A stretch of DNA of 64,000 nucleotides from Chryseobacterium sp. FP211-J200 (lineage in GTDB: Bacteria > Bacteroidota > Bacteroidia > Flavobacteriales > Weeksellaceae), in NCBI RefSeq assembly GCF_001643375.1, contig NZ_LSHB01000054.1, positions 37,958-101,957 of the forward strand. The letters are read 5' to 3'. Shown in pieces: positions 35,188 to 44,600 of the stretch. A program made the translations under genes and the position numbers. The first letter of the stretch is position 1, and each line of letters begins with the position of its first letter. The notes beneath the pieces were generated by a model. The model ran no database searches and was not told the DNA's origin. It saw nothing but the letters and a program-made list of their open reading frames with translations.

Positions 35188-35964
35188 ATGAAAATAGCAA
35201 CATACAATGTGAACGGCATCAACAGTCGCCTGCCTGTCCTTCTTAAGTGGCTGAAAAATGCAAAGCCAGATATCGTATGCCTTCAGGAATTGAAGGCGCA
35301 GCAGGAAAAATTCCCTATTGCTGAAATTAACCAAGCCGGCTATCAGGCGATATGGCATGGACAAAAGCAATGGAATGGAATAGCAATCCTGTGTAGAGAT
35401 TTTGACATGACAGAAGTCCAGCGTTCACTGCCTGGTAATGCAGATGATATTCAAAGCCGCTATCTTGAAGTGATTATTGACCAGATCGTGATCTGCTGTC
35501 TCTACTTACCGAATGGAAATCCTTTTCCAGGGCCAAAGTTTGAATACAAAATGGAATGGATCAAGCGTCTAAAAAAAAGAACAAAACAATTTATCGATAT
35601 GAATCTGCCTGCCATATTGATAGGCGATTTTAATATTATTCCGACTGAAAAAGATGTTTATAAACCTGAAAGATGGAAAGATGATGCACTTTTTCAACCA
35701 GAAGTCAGAAAAGCTTACAGGCAGTTTCTGAAAAATGGATGGACAGATTCTATCCGTACCTTATTTCAAGATGAAACGATCTACACATTTTGGGACTATC
35801 TATACAAAGCGTACGACAGAAATGCGGGAATCAGACTAGATCATATTTTACTAAGCCCATATTTGAAATCAAGCCTGATCAGAGGGGGTATAGATAAGGA
35901 AGTCCGCGGCTGGGAAAAAAGCAGTGACCATGCACCTGTCTGGATCGAACTCGACAGAACATAA
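35188..35964 (+). CDS. xth: Exonuclease III (AP endonuclease)
   Basis: The 258-residue protein has the exonuclease III motif series: YNVNGINSR at the N-terminus, LQELKAQ with the metal-binding Glu near residue 34, GDFNIIPTEKDVYKP near 149, and SDHAPVWIEL near the C-terminus. These enzymes cut at abasic sites and remove 3' blocks during base-excision repair. The length is normal. It is the second gene of a short rightward operon, starting the repair block carried by this region together with alkB, dinB and dnaE. Confidence 0.93.
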   Translation: MKIATYNVNGINSRLPVLLKWLKNAKPDIVCLQELKAQQEKFPIAEINQAGYQAIWHGQKQWNGIAILCRDFDMTEVQRSLPGNADDIQSRYLEVIIDQIVICCLYLPNGNPFPGPKFEYKMEWIKRLKKRTKQFIDMNLPAILIGDFNIIPTEKDVYKPERWKDDALFQPEVRKAYRQFLKNGWTDSIRTLFQDETIYTFWDYLYKAYDRNAGIRLDHILLSPYLKSSLIRGGIDKEVRGWEKSSDHAPVWIELDRT

Positions 35965-35983
35965 TTATTTTTAAATTTGTTAA

Positions 35984-36187
35984 ATGGAAAAAGTAGATTT
36001 TTTGATACTAAAGTACTTGTCACAAGGTCTGAAGATCGGTGATATACCGAAACAACTTGAGGACGACGAATCGATCATTACAAGTAAGAGCAGCATTGAG
36101 AAAAGACTTACAATTATAAAAAAGCTATGCGGTGCGAAAACGCCTTTCCACCTTGCCGTTATTGCCAAAGAGAGAAAACTGATCTAG
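35984..36187 (+). CDS. Stand-alone LuxR-type HTH protein
   Basis: At 67 residues the protein is little more than a GerE/LuxR helix-turn-helix domain: FLILKYLSQGLKIGDIPKQL, SKSSIEKRLTIIKKLCG and KTPFHLAVIAKERKLI match its helices. It has no receiver domain. Such small proteins are common in Flavobacteria. It follows exonuclease III by 19 nt and is convergent with the XseA-like gene. It may regulate genes nearby, but no target is shown. Confidence 0.7.
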   Translation: MEKVDFLILKYLSQGLKIGDIPKQLEDDESIITSKSSIEKRLTIIKKLCGAKTPFHLAVIAKERKLI

Positions 36188-36213
36188 TAACGTGTCTCGG
36201 TTCAAAACGCTAT

Positions 36214-37557
36214 TTAAACCAGTTTTGCTAAGAAAAAGCCAATGATCAATGCTATAAGAAAAACTATAATAATCTTCCCATAATTAGTTTTATTTCTGTG
36301 CACTTCCTGATTCAGCCTTACATTATCCTGCCTTACATTTTCTAAAAGAATTCTTAATGAAGCAGTCTTTTCATTGATGCCGGACTGGACATTCTTTTCG
36401 TGCAGAATGGCGATCTCCTTTTTGTAGTTTTCCATTTCAGCCTGGCGTTGTTTCTGCTGCTCCTGGAAATTCTTCTGAAGATCTTCAAGCTGTTTACCGG
36501 ACGCTACCTGAAGTTTATGAAATTCCTCGTTTCTGATTTTCAGTTGGTCTGTAAAGGTTTTGTTATGGTTCTCTACCTGCTCTTTATATATTTTCTGGGC
36601 TTCGGTGAATTCTTCATTTTTCTTCTTCAGCTGCTTTTCTAAAGTTTCTACCTGTTCCGAAAACTGCTTGGTAACATCTTTTTTGACCTCATCGATGAGC
36701 AAAGCTCTTGAATTTGATCTTTCGTGGGATAGCTTCTCTGCAATGGCATGCAATCCAGCGCCGTAATCGTGGGGTAAATGAAAACGCTTGTCAGCCAGCT
36801 TATCCAATAAAGTTTCATCGACCGTATGACCGATAGCCGTAACAGTAACCGGTTTCATTGTTATGAATAATTCGGATCGGCTCAGTTCATTGAAGGTTTC
36901 CATACTCTGCCGGTCACCTCCTCCCCTGACCAAGGCAACAATGTCATAATCCAAAGCTGAAATTTCCTTCAGTTTGGAAATGATCGCAGTGGAGGAAGTG
37001 ATATTACAGCTGTGATCTGAAATATCAAAATATTTTCGGGAAACATCCAATCCTTCGAAAAAATCCTTCCGGACAATCGCATTATTTCCATAAATGTTAG
37101 CGACCCTGACCTTTTCATCTTTGAGCATCTTATCCCTGATCAGGGTTTCAAGGTCTTTTGATCCTGTCTCCAGTTTTTTCTGGATCAGCCCATACCTTTC
37201 CAATTCTTCTTCGGAGATGGATTTTTCTTCCTGCTGAACGATCTCGTCAACCACAAAGCGCAGTTCAATCGAAGAATTTTTAATGTTTTTCTCAATAAAG
37301 CCTCTGAGCGTATACACTTCATTATTGATGATCTTGCTCCTGAGCAATGAAGAAATACGAATCCCTATCGAAGTATGATCACCTTCTGAGAACAGAAGGT
37401 CATAATAGTAGTTCCCATAGGATTTACCACCACCAAAAGCATATCTGCCTTTAAGATAGATCAGATTGACCGTGGCATTGAGCTTCAGGGCATTGCTGAA
37501 GATCCCAATGACTGAGGCTGGTGAATAGACCGGATATGTGACATCTTGATCGTCCAT
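36214..37557 (-). CDS. Membrane-anchored exonuclease VII large-subunit-like protein
   Basis: The protein has 447 residues. An OB-fold-like N-terminus (about 15-105) is followed by an XseA-type core: RGGG at 211-214, FNELSRSELF, then PVTVTAIGHTVDETL (GHTVDE at 243-248) and LADKRFHLPHDYGAG. After about residue 280 it is a long coiled coil rich in K/E/Q to about 420. It ends in a transmembrane helix at about 424-445. The catalytic positions look kept. No small-subunit gene (xseB) is adjacent. A membrane anchor on an XseA-like protein is unlike the housekeeping enzyme and suggests a defence or conjugation role. Confidence 0.75.
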   Translation of the reverse strand: MDDQDVTYPVYSPASVIGIFSNALKLNATVNLIYLKGRYAFGGGKSYGNYYYDLLFSEGDHTSIGIRISSLLRSKIINNEVYTLRGFIEKNIKNSSIELRFVVDEIVQQEEKSISEEELERYGLIQKKLETGSKDLETLIRDKMLKDEKVRVANIYGNNAIVRKDFFEGLDVSRKYFDISDHSCNITSSTAIISKLKEISALDYDIVALVRGGGDRQSMETFNELSRSELFITMKPVTVTAIGHTVDETLLDKLADKRFHLPHDYGAGLHAIAEKLSHERSNSRALLIDEVKKDVTKQFSEQVETLEKQLKKKNEEFTEAQKIYKEQVENHNKTFTDQLKIRNEEFHKLQVASGKQLEDLQKNFQEQQKQRQAEMENYKKEIAILHEKNVQSGINEKTASLRILLENVRQDNVRLNQEVHRNKTNYGKIIIVFLIALIIGFFLAKLV

Positions 37558-37977
37558 GTGATTGACTGTCGTTTTAAAAAAGCTTGATAAGCAAAGGTAT
37601 TGCTAATTGAACTTAAATAAAATAGCCGTGTTTACATATCCTGAAAAGGTGAGCTTTTAAATTGAATGCAACAATTACCTATACTTTAAAAGAATATAGA
37701 ACGTATGTCGCTTTCTAACTTTTGGCTTCAACTATTACAACATTTTAGTTGCTTTAGAAATAAAAAATCCCCAAATAATATGGGGATAAAAACTAATAAC
37801 CATGAAAACCTTTATAAAAGTATTTCCTTTGCAAAATTATGTAAACTAAATACATTTGAAAGTGAATGGTGGTGTTAATTGTATTTTAAAAAAGACCTGA
37901 TTATCCTAATTTTTCCTAAAAAGAATGGAATTATTTTACAGTCGAACGTTAAGGTCTGATCCTTTGGAATGAAAAAA
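37558..37977. other. Intergenic stretch with hairpin and a TACCTTTG box
   Basis: The stretch carries no gene above about 15 codons. CAAAGGTA (37592-37599; TACCTTTG on the minus strand) is a possible -7 box for the XseA-like gene, 34 bp before its start. A tiny frame of 15 codons opens at 37802 (MKTFIKVFPLQNYVN) and looks like a leftover. Confidence 0.45.
37762..37787 (-). terminator. Terminator for the leftward DJ-1 gene
   Basis: ATCCCC (37767-37772) pairs with GGGGAT (37782-37787). On the minus strand the stem is followed by TTTTTTA from the A-run at 37762-37767. It lies 190 nt after the DJ-1 stop. Confidence 0.5.
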
Positions 37978-38655
37978 CTAAATAAGTTTTAATAATTCCT
38001 CAGCCACTTTTTCAGATGATGCAGGATTTTGTCCTGTGACCAGTCTTCCGTCAACCACAGCGTAAGGAGCCCAATCTTCAACTTTACTGTATGATCCGCC
38101 ATTCTGTTTCAGCATATCTTCAACCAGAAACGGAACTATCTCCGTAAGTTGTACAGCCTCTTCCTCGGTATTTGTAAATCCAGTGACATTTTTATCTTTT
38201 ACCAAATATTCACCGTCAATTTTCACATCCTTCAAAACCCCTGGTGCGTGGCATACAAATGCTACAGGTTTGTCATTGGTATAAAAATCTACGATAAGTT
38301 GTTGAGAAACCTTGTCTTCAGCCAGATCCCATAAAGGACCGTGACCACCAGGATAAAATACCGCATCAAAGTCTTCGCTTTTGACTTCGGATAATTTATG
38401 GGTATTTTTTAATTTATCCTTTAAAACCTCATCATTGTCCATTCTGCGTGTAGTATCCGTTTGAGATGAAGGGTCTTCACTTTTCGGATCAATTGGTGGT
38501 TGACCACCCTTTGGAGATGCCAATGTTATTTCCACATTTTTATCAGACAATGCATAATAAGGAGCCGCTAGCTCTTCCGTCCAAAATCCCGTCTTCTGAC
38601 CTGTATTTCCTAATTCGTCGTGACTAGTAAGCACAAATAAAACTTTTTTGCTCAT
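37978..38655 (-). CDS. DJ-1/PfpI-family protein (Hsp31-like)
   Basis: The 225-residue protein has the class I glutamine-amidotransferase-like fold of the DJ-1/Hsp31 group. The nucleophile Cys135 is in AFVCHAPGV, followed by His136, and a Glu lies in GFWTEELA near residue 27. AVFYPGGHGPLWDL is also conserved. Members act as glyoxalase III, chaperone or deglycase-type stress proteins. The gene is alone between a terminator and the small alkB-side genes. It fits a stress-protection cargo but has no direct link with its neighbours. Confidence 0.88.
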   Translation of the reverse strand: MSKKVLFVLTSHDELGNTGQKTGFWTEELAAPYYALSDKNVEITLASPKGGQPPIDPKSEDPSSQTDTTRRMDNDEVLKDKLKNTHKLSEVKSEDFDAVFYPGGHGPLWDLAEDKVSQQLIVDFYTNDKPVAFVCHAPGVLKDVKIDGEYLVKDKNVTGFTNTEEEAVQLTEIVPFLVEDMLKQNGGSYSKVEDWAPYAVVDGRLVTGQNPASSEKVAEELLKLI

Positions 38656-38788
38656 TTTTATATCTATTTAATTTATTACTACAAAGTTTGAATTTATCTG
38701 TGTTTCAAATACAGGATCTAAGTCACTATTTTAATGTGATCCCAATCACACTTTTTTTGATATGCAGACAAATGAATTATTTTATGTG

Positions 38789-39001
38789 TCATAAAGTTCC
38801 TTTATTCTGGAAGACGCTAAGACCTTCTATCTTTTTATTGATGGTATTATATACGATCTCAACTGAAAAACTCGACAGCTCATACAATACAAACTTTAGT
38901 CCATCCTTAGAGGTTTCACTGATGACCCTTCCTTCGGCCAAAGCCAATTCATATTGAGATTGCGTGGGCAGATTTTTAAAATCGTAGTAAGAAATAGACA
39001 T
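38789..39001 (-). CDS. Small conserved protein of unknown function downstream of alkB
   Basis: The 70-residue product starts MSISYYDFKNLPTQSQYEL and has a regular strand-helix pattern without motif or signal peptide. It lies 32 nt after alkB in the same direction, so it is probably the third gene of the S24 repressor-alkB transcript. Proteins of this form are frequent next to stress genes in Chryseobacterium-like genomes, but no function is known to me. Confidence 0.6.
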   Translation of the reverse strand: MSISYYDFKNLPTQSQYELALAEGRVISETSKDGLKFVLYELSSFSVEIVYNTINKKIEGLSVFQNKGTL

Positions 39002-39033
39002 ATAACTATTATTTAATTTTATTTTTTATGATA

Positions 39034-39645
39034 TTATAGTTCACTGATCAATCGGAATGTTAGATTAATACGTTCCTTCATACGTACAGTAGATTTGGCG
39101 ATCCGGTGTTCCCAGTTTTCCTGCAGGTCACCTTTCATAATAAGGAGTGAACCATTAGGAAGCGGCAGACCGTATTTGCTTTGATGGTGGTCTCTTTTTC
39201 TGAAATCAAAGTTCCTGGTCTGCCCAAGGCTGATCGATGCAATGACAGGGCGTTTTCCATATCTGTTTTCTTTGTCCCTGTGCCAGGCAACTGAATCATT
39301 GTTGTCACGATAGAGATTTAATAGAACACCATTGAACCTATATCCAAATTCTTTTTCAATTCGCTCTTTCAGGGATAATAGCTCCGGGATCCAGAGATTG
39401 GTACTTGAAGTATTATTATCAGCTGATTCGTAAGATTTGTTCTGATCGCCATACCAGGCAGTTAGTCGCGGCGTCAAGACGGTCTTATCATACATTTTCT
39501 GAGTACGCTGTTCCCATGTGGCGGTTTTAAGCAGATGGTCTTTTAATCCATCAGCCTCTTCCCTACTCAGGAAATTCTCCCTGTATTCCAAAAGGTCTTT
39601 TGGAAACTCGTAAAACTCTTCGGCATCAAATAAACTCAGCTGCAT
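39034..39645 (-). CDS. alkB: AlkB-type 2-oxoglutarate-dependent dioxygenase
   Basis: The 203-residue protein shows the AlkB fold: FNGVLLNLYRDNNDSVAWHRD with the H-x-D iron ligands, SLGQTRNFDFRKR, a distal His in WEHRIAK, and the RINLTFR that binds 2-oxoglutarate. AlkB enzymes reverse alkylation at N1-A and N3-C. It is 21 nt after the S24 repressor gene and belongs to the same leftward transcript, so it would be induced with the dinB-dnaE genes upon DNA damage. Confidence 0.92.
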   Translation of the reverse strand: MQLSLFDAEEFYEFPKDLLEYRENFLSREEADGLKDHLLKTATWEQRTQKMYDKTVLTPRLTAWYGDQNKSYESADNNTSSTNLWIPELLSLKERIEKEFGYRFNGVLLNLYRDNNDSVAWHRDKENRYGKRPVIASISLGQTRNFDFRKRDHHQSKYGLPLPNGSLLIMKGDLQENWEHRIAKSTVRMKERINLTFRLISEL

Positions 39646-39666
39646 GGGAATATTGATTGATAAAAA

Positions 39667-40440
39667 TTATTTAATGGAAGAGACTTTGTCATCCAGTTCT
39701 TTGATACTGGTTTTAAGTTCCTGCAACACTGTATTGATATATGTCTCATTTGTCTTTCCAGGTTTATAATTTTCCGGAAGGATTCCACGCACATATTTCC
39801 ATACCTCAAAAACATTTTCAAGAGGGATCTCGTAAGGCTCATAAAATGTATTGTCAGCCGAGACAATAACTGACTTTTTCGTCTGCTTGACCAATGTCTT
39901 GTAAGTGATGCCTTCTGAAGTGACGAAAATATATTCCTTCCCAGGTTTCAGGTCGGTCAATTGTTCTATGTATTCGCCTATAATATAGGAGCCGTCTGCA
40001 AAAGGAGGCATCGAATCACCATCCGCCAGAAAAGCCCTGTATTTTCCATTCTTCAAAAAGGGAAGTTTCATTCGGGAAAGCTTATAAATATAATCTGCAT
40101 CACTGAAGCCTTTCAGATAACCCATCGATGCTTTCTGAGGTACGATCTCGATAAAATTCTCCCCTTCAGAATCTACGGTAATCGGCAATACCACCCTGTT
40201 CTCCGGTAGCTTCATCATATTGTCCACCGGATATTTGCTGATATCAAGGGTCAGCAGCAGATCGATACTCACATTGAAGAATTTGGAGATCCGGATCAGG
40301 ATCTCGTAAGGTGCCTCTGAACGCCCGTCTTCGTATTTTGAATAACGCACTCTACTCATCCCTAGACTTTCTGCAAAACTCTGCTGAGATAAATTTTTCT
40401 TATGCCTTAGAAGCCTGATGTTTTCTGAAAATATTGACAT
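39667..40440 (-). CDS. XRE-S24 (LexA/CI-like) repressor of the damage cassette
   Basis: ATG 40440 is preferred over an in-frame ATG 21 nt upstream because an operator lies between them. The 257-residue protein has an XRE HTH (NLSQQSFAESLGMSRVRYSK near 15-35) and a C-terminal S24 peptidase-like domain. Its Ser143 is in ADGDSMPP and Lys181 in TYKTLVK, the Ser-Lys pair of LexA and CI. The linker reads KASMGYLKG, so the usual Ala-Gly cleavage bond is replaced by Met-Gly, and self-cleavage is uncertain. It probably represses itself, alkB and the divergent dinB-dnaE through two palindromes. Confidence 0.88.
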   Translation of the reverse strand: MSIFSENIRLLRHKKNLSQQSFAESLGMSRVRYSKYEDGRSEAPYEILIRISKFFNVSIDLLLTLDISKYPVDNMMKLPENRVVLPITVDSEGENFIEIVPQKASMGYLKGFSDADYIYKLSRMKLPFLKNGKYRAFLADGDSMPPFADGSYIIGEYIEQLTDLKPGKEYIFVTSEGITYKTLVKQTKKSVIVSADNTFYEPYEIPLENVFEVWKYVRGILPENYKPGKTNETYINTVLQELKTSIKELDDKVSSIK

Positions 40441-40441
40441 T

Positions 40442-40456
40442 GATACAATTTGTATC
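40442..40456. promoter_or_regulatory. Operator 1 of the damage cassette
   Basis: GATACAATTTGTATC is a perfect palindrome about a central base and lies directly before the repressor's start codon. It matches operator 2 at the outer bases (GATACA and TGTATC). Confidence 0.8.
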
Positions 40457-40473
40457 TGCAAATATAATAAAAA

Positions 40474-40490
40474 AGATACATAATGTATCT
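40474..40490. promoter_or_regulatory. Operator 2 of the damage cassette
   Basis: AGATACATAATGTATCT is a 17-bp perfect palindrome 11 bp before the dinB start. Its centre is 33 bp from that of operator 1, about three helical turns, so two dimers could bind on one face of the DNA. Confidence 0.8.
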
Positions 40491-40501
40491 AATTTTGTCA
40501 A

Positions 40502-41644
40502 ATGGAAAGAGCAATTGCACACATGGACCTGGACACCTTTTTTGTTTCCTGTGAACGGCTGAAAAACTCTGTATTGGAGAAACAGCCCGTAATCATAGGA
40601 GGTGGGGATCGTGGTGTAGTGGCATCATGCTCGTATGAAGCAAGAAAATTCGGTGTCCGTTCGGCTATGCCCATTAAAATGGCCTTGCGTTTGTGTCCGG
40701 AGGCAAGAGTGATAAAAGGGGATACGGAATATTATTCCAATATGTCGCATCTGGTAACAGAGGTCATTCAGGAAAAAGTTCCGGTGTTGGAAAAAGCCAG
40801 CATTGATGAATTTTATATTGATTTGTCAGGAATGGATCAGTTCTTCGGCTGCTTTCAATGGACGAATGAGATCGTCGATGCTGTAACTGAAAATACAGGT
40901 TTGCCGATCAGCTTTGCTCTTTCCACTAATAAGACGGTCTCTAAGATCGGAACCGGTGAATCCAAACCCACCGGAAGATTTGAAGTGAAAGAGGCCAATA
41001 TCCAAAATTTCCTAAATCCTTTATCGATTAAAAAGATCCCGATGGTCGGACCTGAAACATTCAACCTGTTTTCACGATTAGGTGTCAAGACCATAAAGAC
41101 GCTTTCTGAGATGCCCGTCCATGTATTGCAGGAGCTGGTCGGAAAGAATGGTACGACCCTTTGGAAGAAAGCACACGGTATCGACGAAACGCCGGTTGTT
41201 CCATACTCCGAAAGAAAATCGATCTCTACAGAGAATACATTTTCTCAGGATACCATCGATATTCAGAACATCAGAAGTGTATTGTCAGGAATGGTTGAAA
41301 AACTTTGTTATCAGCTGAGACACGAAAAATGGCTGACCTCAACAGTTTCCATTAAGATTCGATATGCGAATTTTGATACGGAGACCAAACAATGCAGGAT
41401 CCCCTATACTTCGGCTGATCATACTTTGCTCAGGTATGTTTTGGAACTATTCAATAAGGTCTATACAAGAAGAATGAGGATCCGATTGATCGGTGTCAGA
41501 TTTACCGGTCTGGTCCATGGCCTGCACCAAATGGATCTTTTTGAAGATACGGAAGAATTGATCTCTTTGTATCAGACGATGGATCATCTGAAGGATAGGT
41601 TCGGTCCATCCAGTGTCGGCAGAGCATCAGGTCTAATACTTTAA
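40502..41644 (+). CDS. dinB: Y-family DNA polymerase (DinB/Pol IV-like)
   Basis: The 380-residue polymerase has the catalytic residues Asp9 (HMDLDTFF) and Asp102-Glu103 (ASIDEFYIDLSG), so it is active-type and not the inactive ImuB. The steric gate region, finger (KFGVRSAMP) and little finger are all present. A beta-clamp-binding motif QMDLF sits at about 343-347, inside the C-terminal region. It starts directly beside the two S24 operators and is followed after 9 nt by dnaE. The pair is a translesion 'mutasome' analogous to ImuB-DnaE2, and the S24 repressor should control it. Confidence 0.93.
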   Translation: MERAIAHMDLDTFFVSCERLKNSVLEKQPVIIGGGDRGVVASCSYEARKFGVRSAMPIKMALRLCPEARVIKGDTEYYSNMSHLVTEVIQEKVPVLEKASIDEFYIDLSGMDQFFGCFQWTNEIVDAVTENTGLPISFALSTNKTVSKIGTGESKPTGRFEVKEANIQNFLNPLSIKKIPMVGPETFNLFSRLGVKTIKTLSEMPVHVLQELVGKNGTTLWKKAHGIDETPVVPYSERKSISTENTFSQDTIDIQNIRSVLSGMVEKLCYQLRHEKWLTSTVSIKIRYANFDTETKQCRIPYTSADHTLLRYVLELFNKVYTRRMRIRLIGVRFTGLVHGLHQMDLFEDTEELISLYQTMDHLKDRFGPSSVGRASGLIL

Positions 41645-41653
41645 TATTTTATT

Positions 41654-44600
41654 ATGTTTCTCAATTGCCATACTTATCACAGTTTGCGTTATGGGACCAT
41701 TTCTGTTGAAGATCTGGTTCAGCTCGCTGTTGACCATAAACTAAAGGTTTTGGCATTGACCGACATCAATACGGTTACGGGTATCTACCAGTTTTATAAG
41801 CTTTGTCAGAATGTAGGGATCAAACCAATTGTTGGGGTTGATATTCGGGTGGAGAATGAACAATACTACATCTGTCTTGCCAAAAACCCAAAAGGCATCG
41901 CAGAGGTCAACAGGCTTTTGACCAATTACAATTGTGAAGGAATCGAGATCCCTAAAGCTAATCCTCAGCTGGAAGATAGCTTTGTGATCTACCCTCTGAA
42001 GAATATACCGGAAAAACTACTGGAACATGAATATATAGGAATAAGACAGGATGAATTAAATCTGTTATACGCTCCTGAGCTGACGGCCTTGACCCATAAA
42101 ATGGTTATCCTGCATCCGGTAACCTTTAAGACGGATGAAGAATATGAACTGCATAAGGTTCTGAGGGCAATAGCAGGCAACACTTTATTTACTAAACTCA
42201 CAGAGGATGATTATTGTAAAAGCAATGAGACTTTTATCGGTAAAAGAAGACTGTTAGAGAAGTATTCCCAATATCAGGAGATCATTGAAAACACCAAATA
42301 TATTGTTGATGAATGCTGTTTTGACTTTGACTTTAAAACACCCAAAAACAAAAAGTACTATACCGAAAACAAGGAAAATGATTTTAAATTATTGAAAAAA
42401 CTGGCTTATGAGGGCTTAGACAAAAGATATCCTGATGATAACGTACAGGCAAAGGCAAGAGTGGATAAAGAACTGGCAGTGATCGATCAACTTAATTTCT
42501 GTGGCTATTTTTTGATCACCTGGGATATCGTCCAGTACAGCAATCGGATGGACTTTATGCATGTTGGTCGTGGCAGCGGTGCCAATTCCATTGTGAGCTA
42601 TTGTATCGGGATCACGGACATATGCCCTTTGGAACTGGACCTTTATTTTGAAAGGTTTTTAAATCTTAACAGGAAGACACCACCAGATTTTGATCTGGAC
42701 TGGAGCTGGAAGAACCGGGACACCATACTGCAATATATCTTTGATAAATATGGAAAAGACCATGTTGCCTTTTGCGGAACGAATGTGGAATTTAAAAGCA
42801 GATCGAGGTTTAGGGAATTGGGGAAAGTGTTCGGGCTACCCAAAGAAGAACTGGATATTCTATCTAAAAAACCGAGGGATCAGCATGATCAGAATTCCAT
42901 CGTTGATGAGATCTATAAATATGAAAAATTATTAGTAGGTTTCCCTAATCAACGAAGCATGCATTCCTGCGGGATACTGATCTCAGAGGAACCGATCACG
43001 AATTATTCTGCTTTGGAATTTCCCCCAAAGGAATTCCCGATCGTACAATTTGATATGCATACTGCAGAAGATATAGGTTTAGAGAAATTTGATATTCTAT
43101 CACAAAGAGGATTGGGAACCATAAAAGATACGGTTAGACTGATTGAAGAAAAAAGAGGGATCACTGTTGACATTGAGGATACAAGGATCTCAAAGAATGA
43201 AGCCAAGTGCAATGAGTTCCTGAGTATCGGAAAGACGATTGGCTGTTTCTATATTGAATCGCCTGCTATGCGGGGATTATTGAGAAGATTGAAGTGTGAG
43301 AATTACAAGGTTTTGGTGGCCGCCTCATCCATTATCCGTCCTGGTGTAGCCCAAAGCGGAATGATGCGGGAATATATATTCCGGCATAACCATCCCGATC
43401 AGTTCGAATATTTTCACGAGGTCTTTGAAAAGGAATTGGGAGAAACCTATGGTATTATGGTCTATCAGGAGGATGTCATCAAAATCGCACTTCATTTCGG
43501 TGGTGTTTCTGCAGAAAATGGTGATGTCTTGCGCAGAGCAATGAGCGGTAAAGGCCGTTCTTTATCTGCATTACAGAAATTAAAAGATGATTTTTTTGAG
43601 TCTTGCAGGAAAAAAGGACATCCTGAACAATTATCTCAGGAAGTATATCGCCAGATCGAATCGTTTGCCGGCTATTCATTCTGCAAGGCACACTCGGCTT
43701 CCTATGCAGTGGAGAGCTACCAAAGCCTTTATCTCAAGGCCTACTACCCTATCGAATTTATGGTATCAGCCATCAATAACGGTGGTGGATTTTACAGAAC
43801 AGAAGTATATGTCCATGAAGCCAAAATGGCTGGGGCAACCATTCATAATCCCTGTGTCAACCTCAGTGAATTTCAGACGACAGTGTATGGGACTGACGTA
43901 TATCTTGGTTTTATGCATATCGAAAAACTGGAAGCTTCTCTCAAGCAGTTCATTACTGACGAACGAAGAAACAATGGAGATTATACATCACTTGAGGATT
44001 TTATTAAGCGAGTACCGATCGGTATAGAGTCACTGCAGATACTCATTTTTATTGGGGCCTTCAGGTTTACAGGAAAACAAAAACATGAATTGCTGATCGA
44101 AGCTCGATTCCTATTATCAAAAGGGCAGTATAAAACGAAGATCATTTCTTTATTTGATGAGCCTCAGAAGGATTATCAACTGCCTGTTATTGAACGGAAT
44201 CAATTTGAAGATGCTTTTGATGAGATCGAAATATTGGGCTTTCCTGTTTCCTTTTCTATGTTTGACCTGCTGAAGACAAAATACAGAGGTCACGTTTTGG
44301 TGAGGGATCTGCTGAAATACCATAAGAAACAGGTTAAGATGTTGGCCTATCTGATCTCAAGAAAGCATGTGCCCATTAAAAAGAAAAATCATCCCGGGAA
44401 GAAGGATGATATGTATTTCGGGACTTGGATCGATGCCGAAGGACAGTATTTTGACACAGCCCATTTCCCTGATAGTCTCAGAAGGTTTCCTTTTAAAGAA
44501 GGTGGCATTTATCTATTATTGGGAACGGTTGAGGTGGACTACCACTTTCCAACGGTCACCATCATAAAAATGGCAAAGATGCCACTGATCGCAGATCCTC

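Noticed and set aside
43587..44027. 146-codon open frame inside dnaE in another frame
   Set aside because: dnaE is continuous and conserved through this segment; the frame is a by-product.
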